Below are positions 7,423-15,925 of a stretch of 64,000 bases of DNA, piece after piece. Each line of letters starts with the position of its first letter. Within the stretch, counting starts at the first letter, position 1. The stretch comes from Crocinitomicaceae bacterium (GTDB lineage: Bacteria > Bacteroidota > Bacteroidia > Flavobacteriales_D > Crocinitomicaceae). The notes under the pieces were generated by a model. That model saw only the letters and a list, made by a program, of their open reading frames with translations. It had not been told where the DNA came from and did not search any database. A program made the translations under genes and the position numbers. The stretch covers positions 186,001 to 250,000 of the forward strand of contig JADJGJ010000001.1 of assembly GCA_016708105.1 (NCBI GenBank), written 5' to 3'.

Positions 7423-8184
7423 ATGAGAATAACTGAAAGGAAATATTTGGACGCATACAGAGAGGCTAAAGGGATTGAGATTTCTAGCTTGATTAAGGGT
7501 TTCGATTTTTCGGAAAATCGCGGTGGATTCGAGTATCTTACTAAAGCATCAGCAGTTTATTCATCTAATATTGAGGGAAATAGTGTTGATTTAAATTCTT
7601 TTATGAATTATGAAATGAATAAAGACAAATTCAAATCAGTAAAGGAAATTGATGAAATAGAGAATTTGATAGAGGCGTATGAATATGCTCAAACTAATGT
7701 TCTGAATGAAAAAAATTTATTGAATTGCCATAAAATATTTTCTGATACTTTTCTGATAAAGAGCAAAAGGGGAAAGTATCGCGTTGAACCGGTGGGTGTG
7801 TTTGGCACGGCAGGATTGGTTTATTTGGCAGTTGAGCCAGAATTCGTGGAAAGAGAAATGAAATTATTATTTCAGGATTTGAACGAATTAATTTTATCAA
7901 ACCTAAGTGATAGTGATGTCTTTTATTTCGCGTCTCTCCTTCATTTGAAATTTGCACATATACATCCGTTCAGAGATGGAAACGGTAGAGCAGCCAGATT
8001 AATTGAAAAGTGGTTTGTTGCTGAAAAATTGGGACGTGATTTTTGGAAAATACCTTCAGAAGAATATTATAAAAACAATCAGAAGCAGTATTATGAAAGA
8101 ATTAATCTTGGCGTGAATTATTATCAACTAAACTATGATAAGTGCGTTGGATTTTTAGAAATGCTGCCCAATTGTCTAAAATAA
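7423..8184 (+). CDS. Fic domain protein with N-terminal inhibitory motif
   Basis: A 253-residue Fic protein. The active-site motif HPFRDGNGRAAR is at residues 181-192, with the catalytic His181. Fic enzymes usually transfer AMP, or another nucleotide-derived group, onto Ser/Thr/Tyr of target proteins. The segment S47-S-N-I-E51-G52 fits the inhibitory helix pattern (S/T)xxxE(G/N), in which the Glu blocks ATP binding. Because it lies before the Fic core in the same chain, this would be a class II, self-inhibited enzyme. No C-terminal winged helix is visible. No separate antitoxin gene is adjacent. It closes the strip of broken accessory genes and appears intact. Confidence 0.9.
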   Translation: MRITERKYLDAYREAKGIEISSLIKGFDFSENRGGFEYLTKASAVYSSNIEGNSVDLNSFMNYEMNKDKFKSVKEIDEIENLIEAYEYAQTNVLNEKNLLNCHKIFSDTFLIKSKRGKYRVEPVGVFGTAGLVYLAVEPEFVEREMKLLFQDLNELILSNLSDSDVFYFASLLHLKFAHIHPFRDGNGRAARLIEKWFVAEKLGRDFWKIPSEEYYKNNQKQYYERINLGVNYYQLNYDKCVGFLEMLPNCLK

Positions 8185-8268
8185 ATATTCTATGCTATAA
8201 TTACGGTTTTTTGAACTATTTTTCAGATGTGTGTTGAACATTATATGTTGGCATAAAAAAGTAAATTC

Positions 8269-8276
8269 TAACTTTG
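8269..8276 (+). promoter_or_regulatory. Candidate Bacteroidota -7 element (TAACTTTG)
   Basis: A perfect match to TAnnTTTG, the -7 element of the Bacteroidota housekeeping sigma factor, 66 bp before the DUF2797 gene. I see no clear TTTG at -33, so this is a candidate only. Confidence 0.35.
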
Positions 8277-8341
8277 AAATCACGCACGAGATTGTTTTAT
8301 CTGATGCTACTCATCACGCTTGAAAAGAATTTGCCTAAGCT

Positions 8342-9133
8342 ATGGAAATAGAATTTAAAAAATTAAAAACAAATCTGAATTCGCACGTTGCGTATTGGAT
8401 GGAAATTGAAGGTGGGGAAATTGATTTGAATGCGCAGATTGGAAAAAAAATCAAATTAACTTTTACGGGGAAAACGCGTTGTCAAGCATGCAGAAGATTC
8501 GTTAAAAAATTATTCGCCCAGGGATTTTGTTATGATTGTTTTATGAAATCTCCTGAAGCAAGTCCGTGCATTATTAATCCTGAATTATGTGAAGGTCATT
8601 TGGGTAAAGGGCGTGACCCGGAATGGGAATTATCACATCATGTTCAACCTCACATTGTTTATCTTGCAGTGGCGTCTGCATTGAAAGTTGGAGTTACCAG
8701 GGTGTCGCAAATTCCTACGCGCTGGATTGATCAAGGTGCGTCTTATGCCATTAAACTTGCAGAAACACCGTACCGAAAAATTGCAGGAGATATTGAAGTA
8801 GCACTCAAACAATGTTTCACAGATAAAACAAGTTGGCAAGCCATGCTGAAAAATGAATTGGGTGATTTTGATTTGGTACATGAAAAATGGCAAATTGAAG
8901 GCATTCTTCCTGCTGATCTTGCTCAATACATGTCAGAAGATGATACCATCACAGAGATTCATTACCCGGTTTTGGAATTTCCAAATAAAGTAAACAGTTT
9001 GAGTTTTGATAAAACAAATTTGGTTGAAGGCGTTTTAACCGGAATAAAAGGACAATATTTATTATTTGATCAAGGCCGAGTGCTCAACGTGCGCAAGCAT
9101 GATGGGTATTTTGTTGAGGTTGAATTTTCGTAG
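8342..9133 (+). CDS. DUF2797 family protein
   Basis: A 263-residue protein with the DUF2797 layout: an N-terminal Cys cluster (CQACRRF... GFCYDCF... CIINPELCEGHLG) that may bind a metal, then a GIY-YIG-like core ('HIVYLAVASALKVGVTRVSQ', 'RWIDQGASYAIKLAETPYRK', with the 'KVGVTR' strand and a following Trp). A short beta-rich tail follows. Function is unknown; the fold suggests nucleic-acid binding or nicking. It is a single gene with no operon partner. Length is normal for the family. Confidence 0.85.
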   Translation: MEIEFKKLKTNLNSHVAYWMEIEGGEIDLNAQIGKKIKLTFTGKTRCQACRRFVKKLFAQGFCYDCFMKSPEASPCIINPELCEGHLGKGRDPEWELSHHVQPHIVYLAVASALKVGVTRVSQIPTRWIDQGASYAIKLAETPYRKIAGDIEVALKQCFTDKTSWQAMLKNELGDFDLVHEKWQIEGILPADLAQYMSEDDTITEIHYPVLEFPNKVNSLSFDKTNLVEGVLTGIKGQYLLFDQGRVLNVRKHDGYFVEVEFS

Positions 9134-9174
9134 ACTAAAATGCGCTACTTTGTCACGTGATAAGATATGTTCAA

Positions 9175-10299
9175 TTAATACCAACTCACTGCATATTTTT
9201 CATCCATCTCTTCAACAAAATCTTTTCCAAATACTTTGATTGCTTTCTTTCTATAAAATTCATTAAAGCGAATGTATTCAGGATCTTCATTACCAACATT
9301 AACAAAATGGCAAAGATCAAGAATAGCTTCGTAGGTTATTTTATTTTCGTTGAGTATGGTGAGATATAAAATGTGTACGTCTGCAAAATCCATGATGGTT
9401 CCGTCAAAATACATGAAATCACTTGCAGCAATTTCTTCTTTCATGATGCTCACCATGTCTATAACAATTTTAGTATAATTATAATTTACGGCATAATTCA
9501 GCGGCCATTGATTATTTTCATTTGAGAATTGCAGATCATTTTTATTCAAACTGTCTTTGATTAGAGAATAAATTTCAAAATTTCCTCCGGTTGCAAGGGA
9601 ATACCAGATTTGATCACTTGCAGGCGCTTTCAGGGAGTAAAGGTATTGGAAGGTCAACATATTAGAATCCATAATTGCGTAGTCAAGTGCATTTCTTCCA
9701 TAATTGTCTTCGCCATCCAATGAAAAATCGTGTTCAATCAGATACTGAATAATAGGCAATGATCCACCTTCTACTGCGGCGTGCAATAAGTGCGCGCCAT
9801 TATCATTGCGAATACTCAGGGAAGATTTATCTGCCAATTCAAAAAACCATTTTTCAGATGCGTAAGCGGCCGCAACAAAAAGCGCACTTGCATTTCTGCA
9901 TGGTTCACACGTCACTTCCAAGTCAGGTTGTAAGGCGTATAGCTTAGTTGCAAAATTTTCATTCTTAGAAGAGATGGAAACAATAAAGGCTTGGCTAACG
10001 GCATCATCCCAAACACCTGCTTCAATCATTTCATTTTCATGTGAGAGATAAAATTCAGCAATGGCATGTTGATTTTTTGCAACAGCGTAAACCATGGGAT
10101 GCATTTCAAAATATATCCATGCACTTTCTCCGGGCGATTGCATGAAAAATTCAATTCCCATGTAGGTTTCAAAATTTCCACCTTTCTCATACCAAGCTTG
10201 CAGTTTTTCTATGTTTCCTGTGCTGATCCATTTTTGAAAATCTTGGGCTTGTGTGCTCAGCGTAATAATACAAAGTAATGAGAAGAGAAAAAATTTCAT
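9175..10299 (-). CDS. Exported ankyrin-repeat protein
   Basis: A 374-residue protein with an N-terminal signal peptide (MKFFLFSLLCIITLSTQAQ). Ankyrin-like repeats are visible in the middle: 'NASALFVAAAYASEKWFFEL', 'NGAHLLHAAVEGGSLPIIQY', 'YGRNALDYAIMDSNMLTFQY' and 'NNQWPLNYAVNYNYTKIVI'. Ankyrin repeats bind other proteins; the partner is unknown. The location is probably periplasmic or surface. It is a single gene, convergent with the DUF2797 gene. Confidence 0.8.
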   Translation of the reverse strand: MKFFLFSLLCIITLSTQAQDFQKWISTGNIEKLQAWYEKGGNFETYMGIEFFMQSPGESAWIYFEMHPMVYAVAKNQHAIAEFYLSHENEMIEAGVWDDAVSQAFIVSISSKNENFATKLYALQPDLEVTCEPCRNASALFVAAAYASEKWFFELADKSSLSIRNDNGAHLLHAAVEGGSLPIIQYLIEHDFSLDGEDNYGRNALDYAIMDSNMLTFQYLYSLKAPASDQIWYSLATGGNFEIYSLIKDSLNKNDLQFSNENNQWPLNYAVNYNYTKIVIDMVSIMKEEIAASDFMYFDGTIMDFADVHILYLTILNENKITYEAILDLCHFVNVGNEDPEYIRFNEFYRKKAIKVFGKDFVEEMDEKYAVSWY

Positions 10300-10420
10300 G
10301 GTATATATGATTTAAGGTTGAGGTAAGATAGTTATTTGTTGCCTAATCAGGGCAGATTAAATTTCAGCGAATTTACAAAAAAATCATGGGCAGAAAATTT
10401 GTGGTTTTACTGAGAAAAAA

Positions 10421-10452
10421 AAATGGCGAGCAGATTTCACCACTCGCCATTT
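10421..10452 (-). terminator. Rho-independent terminator of nrdJ
   Basis: A 10-bp stem (AAATGGCGAG at 10421-10430 pairing with CTCGCCATTT at 10443-10452) with a 12-nt loop. On the minus strand it is followed by a run of T (plus-strand A tract before 10421). It lies 45 bp past the nrdJ stop. Confidence 0.85.
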
Positions 10453-10496
10453 TTTTCATTTAGTATGATCAGCCCCTTGCTGAATTATCGTTTGAT

Positions 10497-13079
10497 TTAT
10501 CCGCACTTGCTGTGTCCGCAACTTTTGCAATTGAGGCAACCCTCTTCATAAACCAAGCCTTCAGCATCACCGCAACTTGGGCATGATTTATCAGTGGCTT
10601 TGGTTCCGTCCGGAATAAATTGTTTCAATGTTCTGAGTACGCCATTTTTCCATGTATTCATGTGGTCAGAGTAAAGATTCAAATCTTCAATCAATTCAAC
10701 TACACTTAAAATAGGCATACCATGACGCAATACGCCAGAAATTAATTTTGCATAGTTCCAATATTCTTTATTGAATGATCTTGATAATCCTTCAATCGTT
10801 ACGCGGAAACCATCTTTGTCCATGTATTGAAAATCATATCTTGATGCGCCGGACTCTTCACGATTTTTAATTACCCAACCATCTTTTACATAAGCAGGCA
10901 GATAAAAAGAATCTTCAGCTTTACCGGTAAAAATTTCATACGGACGACCATTGAGCAAACCAACTACGCCAATCCATTTTTCATTTTCATTATTGAAGCG
11001 TACCACTTTTGCCATGAGACGTTCAGGGCGCGATGGTGCCTTAGTTTCAACGATTTCATCTGAATCAAATTGCTCAGTTTTTTTAGTATCAACTAAAACA
11101 CCTGAACGACTTCCTTCACGATATACCGTAATTCCTTTCAAGCCTTTTTTCCATGCTTCTAAATAAATATCACCTACTTCACGCAAGGTAACATCAGATG
11201 GCAGATTGATTGTACTGCTGATACTGTGAGTAACATATTTTTGTACTACAGCCTGAATTTCTATACGTTTAATCCAATCAATTTCGTTGGCAGTTGAACC
11301 GTAATACGGACTAGCTTCTTCATTTTTTTCACCGGAAATTTCCATCCAGTTTTTAAGTTTCGGATGGTATACAGTGAACTCTTCCCATTTATCACCCATG
11401 TCATCTACAAAACTCACTTGCGCATTAGGTGAATTAGGATTTACTTTTCTCCGGCGTGTATAACTGAGTAAAAACACCGGTTCAATGCCTGATGAGGTGC
11501 GAGCAAGCATACTGAGCGTGCCGGTTGGCGCAACAGTAGAAATGCTGATATTCCTTCTTCCGTGACGCATCATGCGTTGATACAATTCAGGAAATTCTTT
11601 TTCCATCATTTGAACAAACTCAGATTGAATTTCTACGTCCGGTTCAAAGTCAGCAAATTTTCCACGTTCAATTGCCATATCCACTGAACTGTCAAATTCA
11701 GCTTCTAATTTTTTAGCCATGATTTTGTCAATGGTTCCAATTGAAGTTTCAGAATCATATTTTAATCCAAGTGCTGCAAGTGTATCGCCCAATGCGGTAA
11801 AACCAAGTCCGGTGCGGCGGCCGCGTTTACCAAAATCATAAAGCAGTTGCCATGTTTGACGTTCAACATCCTTCACGTAATCAGGTTCAGGATCCGTATC
11901 AATTTTATTCATGATGCGTTCGATGGATTCCAATTCAAGATCCACTAAATCATCTTGCAGACGTTGTGCTTCGTAGGTATAGCGATAGAATTTATCAAAA
12001 TTAAATTTAGCTTGTTTAGTAAACGGAGCCTCAACAAACGAGTATAAGTTCACGGCAATTAAACGACAACTGTCACCCCCTTGCATGGCAATTTCAGAAC
12101 AAGGATTAGTTGACGCATTTTTAAATTCAGGATACATTGAAGAGGTGCTGTAATAATGTTGTCTATCCCAAAAAATTAATCCCGGTTCAGCGGTATTGTG
12201 AGCACATTGAATGATGGTGTCCCACAATTCACGGGCGCGCACGGTTTTTGTAATTTTAGGTTCAGCACTATCAATAGGCCAACGATGCGTGTACTCGGTA
12301 TCTTCAGCAACGGCTTTCATGAATTCATCACTAAGACGCACAGAAATATTTGCGCCGGTTACTTTTTTGAGATCTTGTTTGATGGTGATGAAATTTTCTA
12401 CATCAGGGTGAGCGATATCCATAGTGAGCATCAATGCACCTCTGCGTCCGTTTTGTGCAACTTCACGGGTTGTGTTGCTGAAGCGTTCCATAAAACTAAC
12501 AGCACCACTTGTTGTGCCCGCAGCATTACTCACGCTCATTCCCGCAGGACGAAGAGTACTCAAGTCAACTCCAACACCGCAACGTCTTTTAAACAGTTGC
12601 GTGAGTTGCTGATCAGTGTACATTACTCCACCGTAGCTATCATGAATGTTTGGTAACACGACACAATTACTCAAACTGGCAATCATGTGCGGATTACCCA
12701 GAGCGCTCATCACACTGCCTTGTGGAATGATGTAGTTAAAATCTTTGAACAGTTGGTAGATATTTCCTTCCACCAAATCTTCACGTTGTTGACCGTATTC
12801 TGATCTTAGTTTTGCACTGCCGTTGAGATACATATTATGTCTGTACTTCTCTTCTATGCGCGCAAATTCTACTGCCATTCTGCGGTGCATGTCATCAGGA
12901 GTTTTTTCTAGTAACTCGCCTTTCTCATTCCGCATGGCATATTTATTTAGCCAGGTGGTTGCTGCCAAATCATCGTTCTCAAAATAGGCAAGACTAGCTT
13001 CTAATGCATCTTCATACTTAACCGGTTTCAAAACTTTGATTGACATGGGTGATTTTAGTTTTTTTTCAATGAATGCCAT
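10497..13079 (-). CDS. nrdJ: Adenosylcobalamin-dependent ribonucleotide reductase (class II)
   Basis: An 860-residue protein that reduces ribonucleotides to deoxyribonucleotides using adenosylcobalamin and needs no oxygen. Visible marks are 'SALGNPHMIASLSNCVVLPN' near the N-terminus, 'NPCSEIAMQGGDSCRLIAVN' (active-site Cys region), the 'VAPTGTLSMLA' loop and a C-terminal 'CPSCGDAEGLVYEEGCLNCK' plus 'CGHSKCG' zinc-ribbon/redox tail. Length is that of the single-chain NrdJ type. An oxygen-independent reductase fits an organism that also respires nitrate. I looked upstream for a cobalamin riboswitch and an NrdR box and found neither. Confidence 0.95.
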   Translation of the reverse strand: MAFIEKKLKSPMSIKVLKPVKYEDALEASLAYFENDDLAATTWLNKYAMRNEKGELLEKTPDDMHRRMAVEFARIEEKYRHNMYLNGSAKLRSEYGQQREDLVEGNIYQLFKDFNYIIPQGSVMSALGNPHMIASLSNCVVLPNIHDSYGGVMYTDQQLTQLFKRRCGVGVDLSTLRPAGMSVSNAAGTTSGAVSFMERFSNTTREVAQNGRRGALMLTMDIAHPDVENFITIKQDLKKVTGANISVRLSDEFMKAVAEDTEYTHRWPIDSAEPKITKTVRARELWDTIIQCAHNTAEPGLIFWDRQHYYSTSSMYPEFKNASTNPCSEIAMQGGDSCRLIAVNLYSFVEAPFTKQAKFNFDKFYRYTYEAQRLQDDLVDLELESIERIMNKIDTDPEPDYVKDVERQTWQLLYDFGKRGRRTGLGFTALGDTLAALGLKYDSETSIGTIDKIMAKKLEAEFDSSVDMAIERGKFADFEPDVEIQSEFVQMMEKEFPELYQRMMRHGRRNISISTVAPTGTLSMLARTSSGIEPVFLLSYTRRRKVNPNSPNAQVSFVDDMGDKWEEFTVYHPKLKNWMEISGEKNEEASPYYGSTANEIDWIKRIEIQAVVQKYVTHSISSTINLPSDVTLREVGDIYLEAWKKGLKGITVYREGSRSGVLVDTKKTEQFDSDEIVETKAPSRPERLMAKVVRFNNENEKWIGVVGLLNGRPYEIFTGKAEDSFYLPAYVKDGWVIKNREESGASRYDFQYMDKDGFRVTIEGLSRSFNKEYWNYAKLISGVLRHGMPILSVVELIEDLNLYSDHMNTWKNGVLRTLKQFIPDGTKATDKSCPSCGDAEGLVYEEGCLNCKSCGHSKCG

Positions 13080-13557
13080 AATCTTAATTGCAATATTTTT
13101 TTGTGATCAATAAAATTTCTCTTTGCTTGTTCAAGTATATTTAATAAACTGATACCAGCTATTTTGTTTACAATTATTTCATGAACTACTGAACGAAAAT
13201 TTTTGTTGGTAAAACTGATTTTCATTTTCGCATTGCCGAAATTTTGGCACATGCAGATAAGCTGACGTATGTTGAAAAAAAGTTTCTGAAAAAATTCCTG
13301 TCTCTGTTCAAATCACGTTGATAAAAATTTATCACGGAATCATAGAATGAGTGCATGGAATTTTTAAGGTGAGGTTATTTTTAACGGAGATGCGAAATAA
13401 TGATGAATAAAATTTTGTTTGAATAAATTAAAAGGATTACCGACAATATTTAATTTAAAAGAGGTCAGAATGGATTCACTCTTAAAAAACCATGATACAA
13501 CTCATGATGGGAACAACTGAATTATTTTACATTTGGAATCTCATTAATCTAATTCTT
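13080..13557. other. Intergenic region without a recognised gene
   Basis: About 480 bp of AT-rich sequence lies between the divergent nrdJ and 13558 genes. It must hold both promoters, but I see no perfect TAnnTTTG element, riboswitch, tRNA or repeat that I can support. An open stretch on the minus strand at 13055-13252 overlaps the nrdJ start and has no recognisable domain. Confidence 0.5.
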
Positions 13558-14511
13558 ATGAAATATAAAATTACCATTGGCCTAACATTGATTTTAATCA
13601 GTTTTAAAGGGATGTCTCAATTTACAAAGTGGACACCCACGGATATTGCTGCGTTGAAAAAAAGTACGCTGTATGTAGTGATGTACGAAAATTCTGGAAA
13701 TACCGCATTGGATTCTTTTTGTACGAGTTTGAAAAGTTCTATGGAAAGTGAATGGTATTTTTCAGAGTTTGAATTTATAAATTACAAAGAAGTAGGTTCT
13801 AAAATTCAGGATCCGAATAATTATTTTATCGATTATCTATTTGCGTTTCGAACATCAACAATTGAAGGTGGTGGAGTTGGATCTACTTCCACCATGACCT
13901 TGAGCTACCTTCAGATATTCAGAGGAGAAGAAGTAAATGAGAATACAATTTCGCAAATAAGTGATGGAGAAATTGCTTATTTTACTGGTAAAGATAATTT
14001 TCTGATGCCGCTTAGGGCATTGTCAGAATTTCATTTATACGAGCACGAAATGGGATTCAATCTTAGGATGATACAGGATTTTTTGAAACGAATTGAAAAG
14101 GGAGAAAACTTTTCACCGAAACACGCTGTTACTGCTCCAAGTCCATTGCAGGTTACTTTGCATGATGAGATTAACATGAATGAAAAGATTTTAATAATCC
14201 AGGACAAATTTATTCAGGACAGGGTAGATAAGAGTTTTATAGAATCAGTGTATCCTTTTCCGTTTGAGATTTTAACGTCAGATGAAATTAGCGAGAAAAT
14301 CAAATCAGAAGATCCAACATATTGCCTACTCCGAAACAGCCGATGTGGCACATACAATCTCTCTATGATTGTACAATTAAGTGATGCTCGTACTATCGGT
14401 TTCTTTGAGAAACACAACTTCTGGATTTATTATTCTGGACCAAAAAAAAGCTGGTATGAAAAGGCGTTTAAAATTATGTTTAAGGACATTAGTAAAAGCT
14501 ATGGCCTCTAG
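13558..14511 (+). CDS. Exported protein of unknown function
   Basis: The best start is ATG 13558, which gives a signal peptide (MKYKITIGLTLILISFKGMSQ) and a protein of 317 residues; an upstream in-frame ATG at 13492 would bury the signal. No domain is recognised. A mixed alpha/beta pattern with repeated Phe/Tyr-rich strands is visible, along with 'GGGVGSTSTMTLSYLQIFRG' in the middle. It is a single gene, convergent with the lipoprotein gene at 14608. Confidence 0.7.
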   Translation: MKYKITIGLTLILISFKGMSQFTKWTPTDIAALKKSTLYVVMYENSGNTALDSFCTSLKSSMESEWYFSEFEFINYKEVGSKIQDPNNYFIDYLFAFRTSTIEGGGVGSTSTMTLSYLQIFRGEEVNENTISQISDGEIAYFTGKDNFLMPLRALSEFHLYEHEMGFNLRMIQDFLKRIEKGENFSPKHAVTAPSPLQVTLHDEINMNEKILIIQDKFIQDRVDKSFIESVYPFPFEILTSDEISEKIKSEDPTYCLLRNSRCGTYNLSMIVQLSDARTIGFFEKHNFWIYYSGPKKSWYEKAFKIMFKDISKSYGL

Positions 14512-14607
14512 TTCGGTAAATAATTATTCTGGGGTATTCGTGCAGTGTGCTTTTATGGCTGATATCACAGTCATTTTAAAATATTTTTGTCGGACAATAA
14601 TGGTTCT

Positions 14608-15759
14608 CTATAAAAAAAGAGATACAAAAGCAATCACTATCACCGAAGCTAACATCAGCACAACCGAAACCATTCCAATGGCAATTCCTTTTGCAATTTT
14701 TTGAGTTTTATTCTGCTTATCCGAATTATTCACTTTATCATATTCATCTTGCAGCGCATAATTTTGATAGAATCGTTGACCACTATGTGCATTGGTTATC
14801 CAAAACTGAACAAGGTCCATGTCAGAGAGTTCTACTTTTATTTGTTCCTGATCAGAGGGAGTTAATGTTTCTTTGGGAAAGAACACAATCATTTTTTCTT
14901 TTTCAACTTCATTCAGTTTCACAGGTACAGGTGTTCCGGTTAATGTTTCAGTGCCATAGTTATAACTTACATCAGTTAATTCATAAATCTGATTATTTGA
15001 TTCAAAGTAGAAACGATAGCCCTGATAAACGCCTGTCATAATTCTGCGCTCATAGTTATTAGAGGTCAGAGCCTCGGTTTCGTTCACATTGATTTGATTA
15101 GCGTGTGTTGAATCACTTTCAACATATGGTTGTACAACATACTCATCCGGATCAAGTCCTGAATTATTTTGAGAAGGGAATTGATCTTTTCTATTTTGAT
15201 TGCGGATAAATATATTTTCAACATCTACATTTATTCGCCAATAATCAACATGCTGAATGCGTGTATCTGCAATCACAATTTCGTATTCAGGAAAATCAAT
15301 ACATTCATTCAAAAAGATGACAGAAACAGAATCATAGCGTGCTTTATTTTTTGTACTCAATACCGGTATACCAACAAGTTCTGTTTCATAACTTGGATTT
15401 TTCAATACATATTTTCTTTTATTGCAGACTAGGTAAATAGTGTAAGAATTTTCAATGGCCAATTGAATTTTTTGCCGGTTGAAATTTGTTGTATCGGTTG
15501 ATGTTAAAAATAGTGTGTCATGAAACGGGTTGTTATTTTTCTGTTGACAGAATGGTTGATCTTCTGAATCATTCATGTCAAGCTGGTATACTGTTTTTGT
15601 ATCCGATTTGTTGTTTTGATTTGCGTCAGAACTTGATTGGTTAAATTTTAAGTCAAGATATTTTCTTTTACAAAAATCATCGTGTTTCAAACCGGCACAT
15701 GCCTGGAGGATGGTGATCAGAAAAAAAATTCCTTTTAACCGGAAGATTAAATTTTTCAT
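14608..15759 (-). CDS. Lipoprotein-like protein with C-terminal membrane helix
   Basis: The 383-residue protein begins with a signal peptide and possible lipobox ('FFLITILQAC', Cys at about residue 21). The middle is polar and rich in N/D/S with repeated strand patterns ('IQLAIENSYTIYLVCNKRKY', 'VYQGYRFYFESNNQIYELTD') that suggest two related beta domains. A strong transmembrane helix closes the protein ('IGMVSVVLMLASVIVIAFVS'). No family is recognised. Two anchors would tie the domain to a membrane at both ends. Confidence 0.65.
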   Translation of the reverse strand: MKNLIFRLKGIFFLITILQACAGLKHDDFCKRKYLDLKFNQSSSDANQNNKSDTKTVYQLDMNDSEDQPFCQQKNNNPFHDTLFLTSTDTTNFNRQKIQLAIENSYTIYLVCNKRKYVLKNPSYETELVGIPVLSTKNKARYDSVSVIFLNECIDFPEYEIVIADTRIQHVDYWRINVDVENIFIRNQNRKDQFPSQNNSGLDPDEYVVQPYVESDSTHANQINVNETEALTSNNYERRIMTGVYQGYRFYFESNNQIYELTDVSYNYGTETLTGTPVPVKLNEVEKEKMIVFFPKETLTPSDQEQIKVELSDMDLVQFWITNAHSGQRFYQNYALQDEYDKVNNSDKQNKTQKIAKGIAIGMVSVVLMLASVIVIAFVSLFL

Positions 15760-15776
15760 AGCTGTCGTTTATGATC

Positions 15777-15784
15777 CAAAAGTA
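15777..15784 (-). promoter_or_regulatory. Candidate -7 element (TACTTTTG on the minus strand)
   Basis: A perfect TAnnTTTG match 18 bp before the start of the 14608-15759 gene, reading toward it. A -33 TTTG is not obvious. Confidence 0.35.
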
Positions 15785-15925
15785 GAGGATCAATAAACAC
15801 TGCTAAAATTGATTTCCGCCGACAGAAAATTTATTTGTGCTATGCGCAAAATAAAGATTTGATTATCATCGTCTGACAAGGGTGAAATTCAATAAGAAAG
15901 CTTGATAATACTGATATATGTGTGC

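Noticed and set aside
12198..12656. 152-codon frame opposite nrdJ
   Set aside because: It is antisense to highly conserved nrdJ codons, with low-complexity, Ser/Thr-rich content and no known domain.
13080..13450. Cobalamin riboswitch or NrdR box before the B12-dependent nrdJ
   Set aside because: I searched for the conserved B12-box core on the minus strand and for a paired NrdR-like site and saw neither.
14381..14704. Plus-strand frame of about 107 codons overlapping the ends of two genes
   Set aside because: It crosses the end of the 13558 gene and the convergent lipoprotein gene in other frames and has no domain-like pattern.
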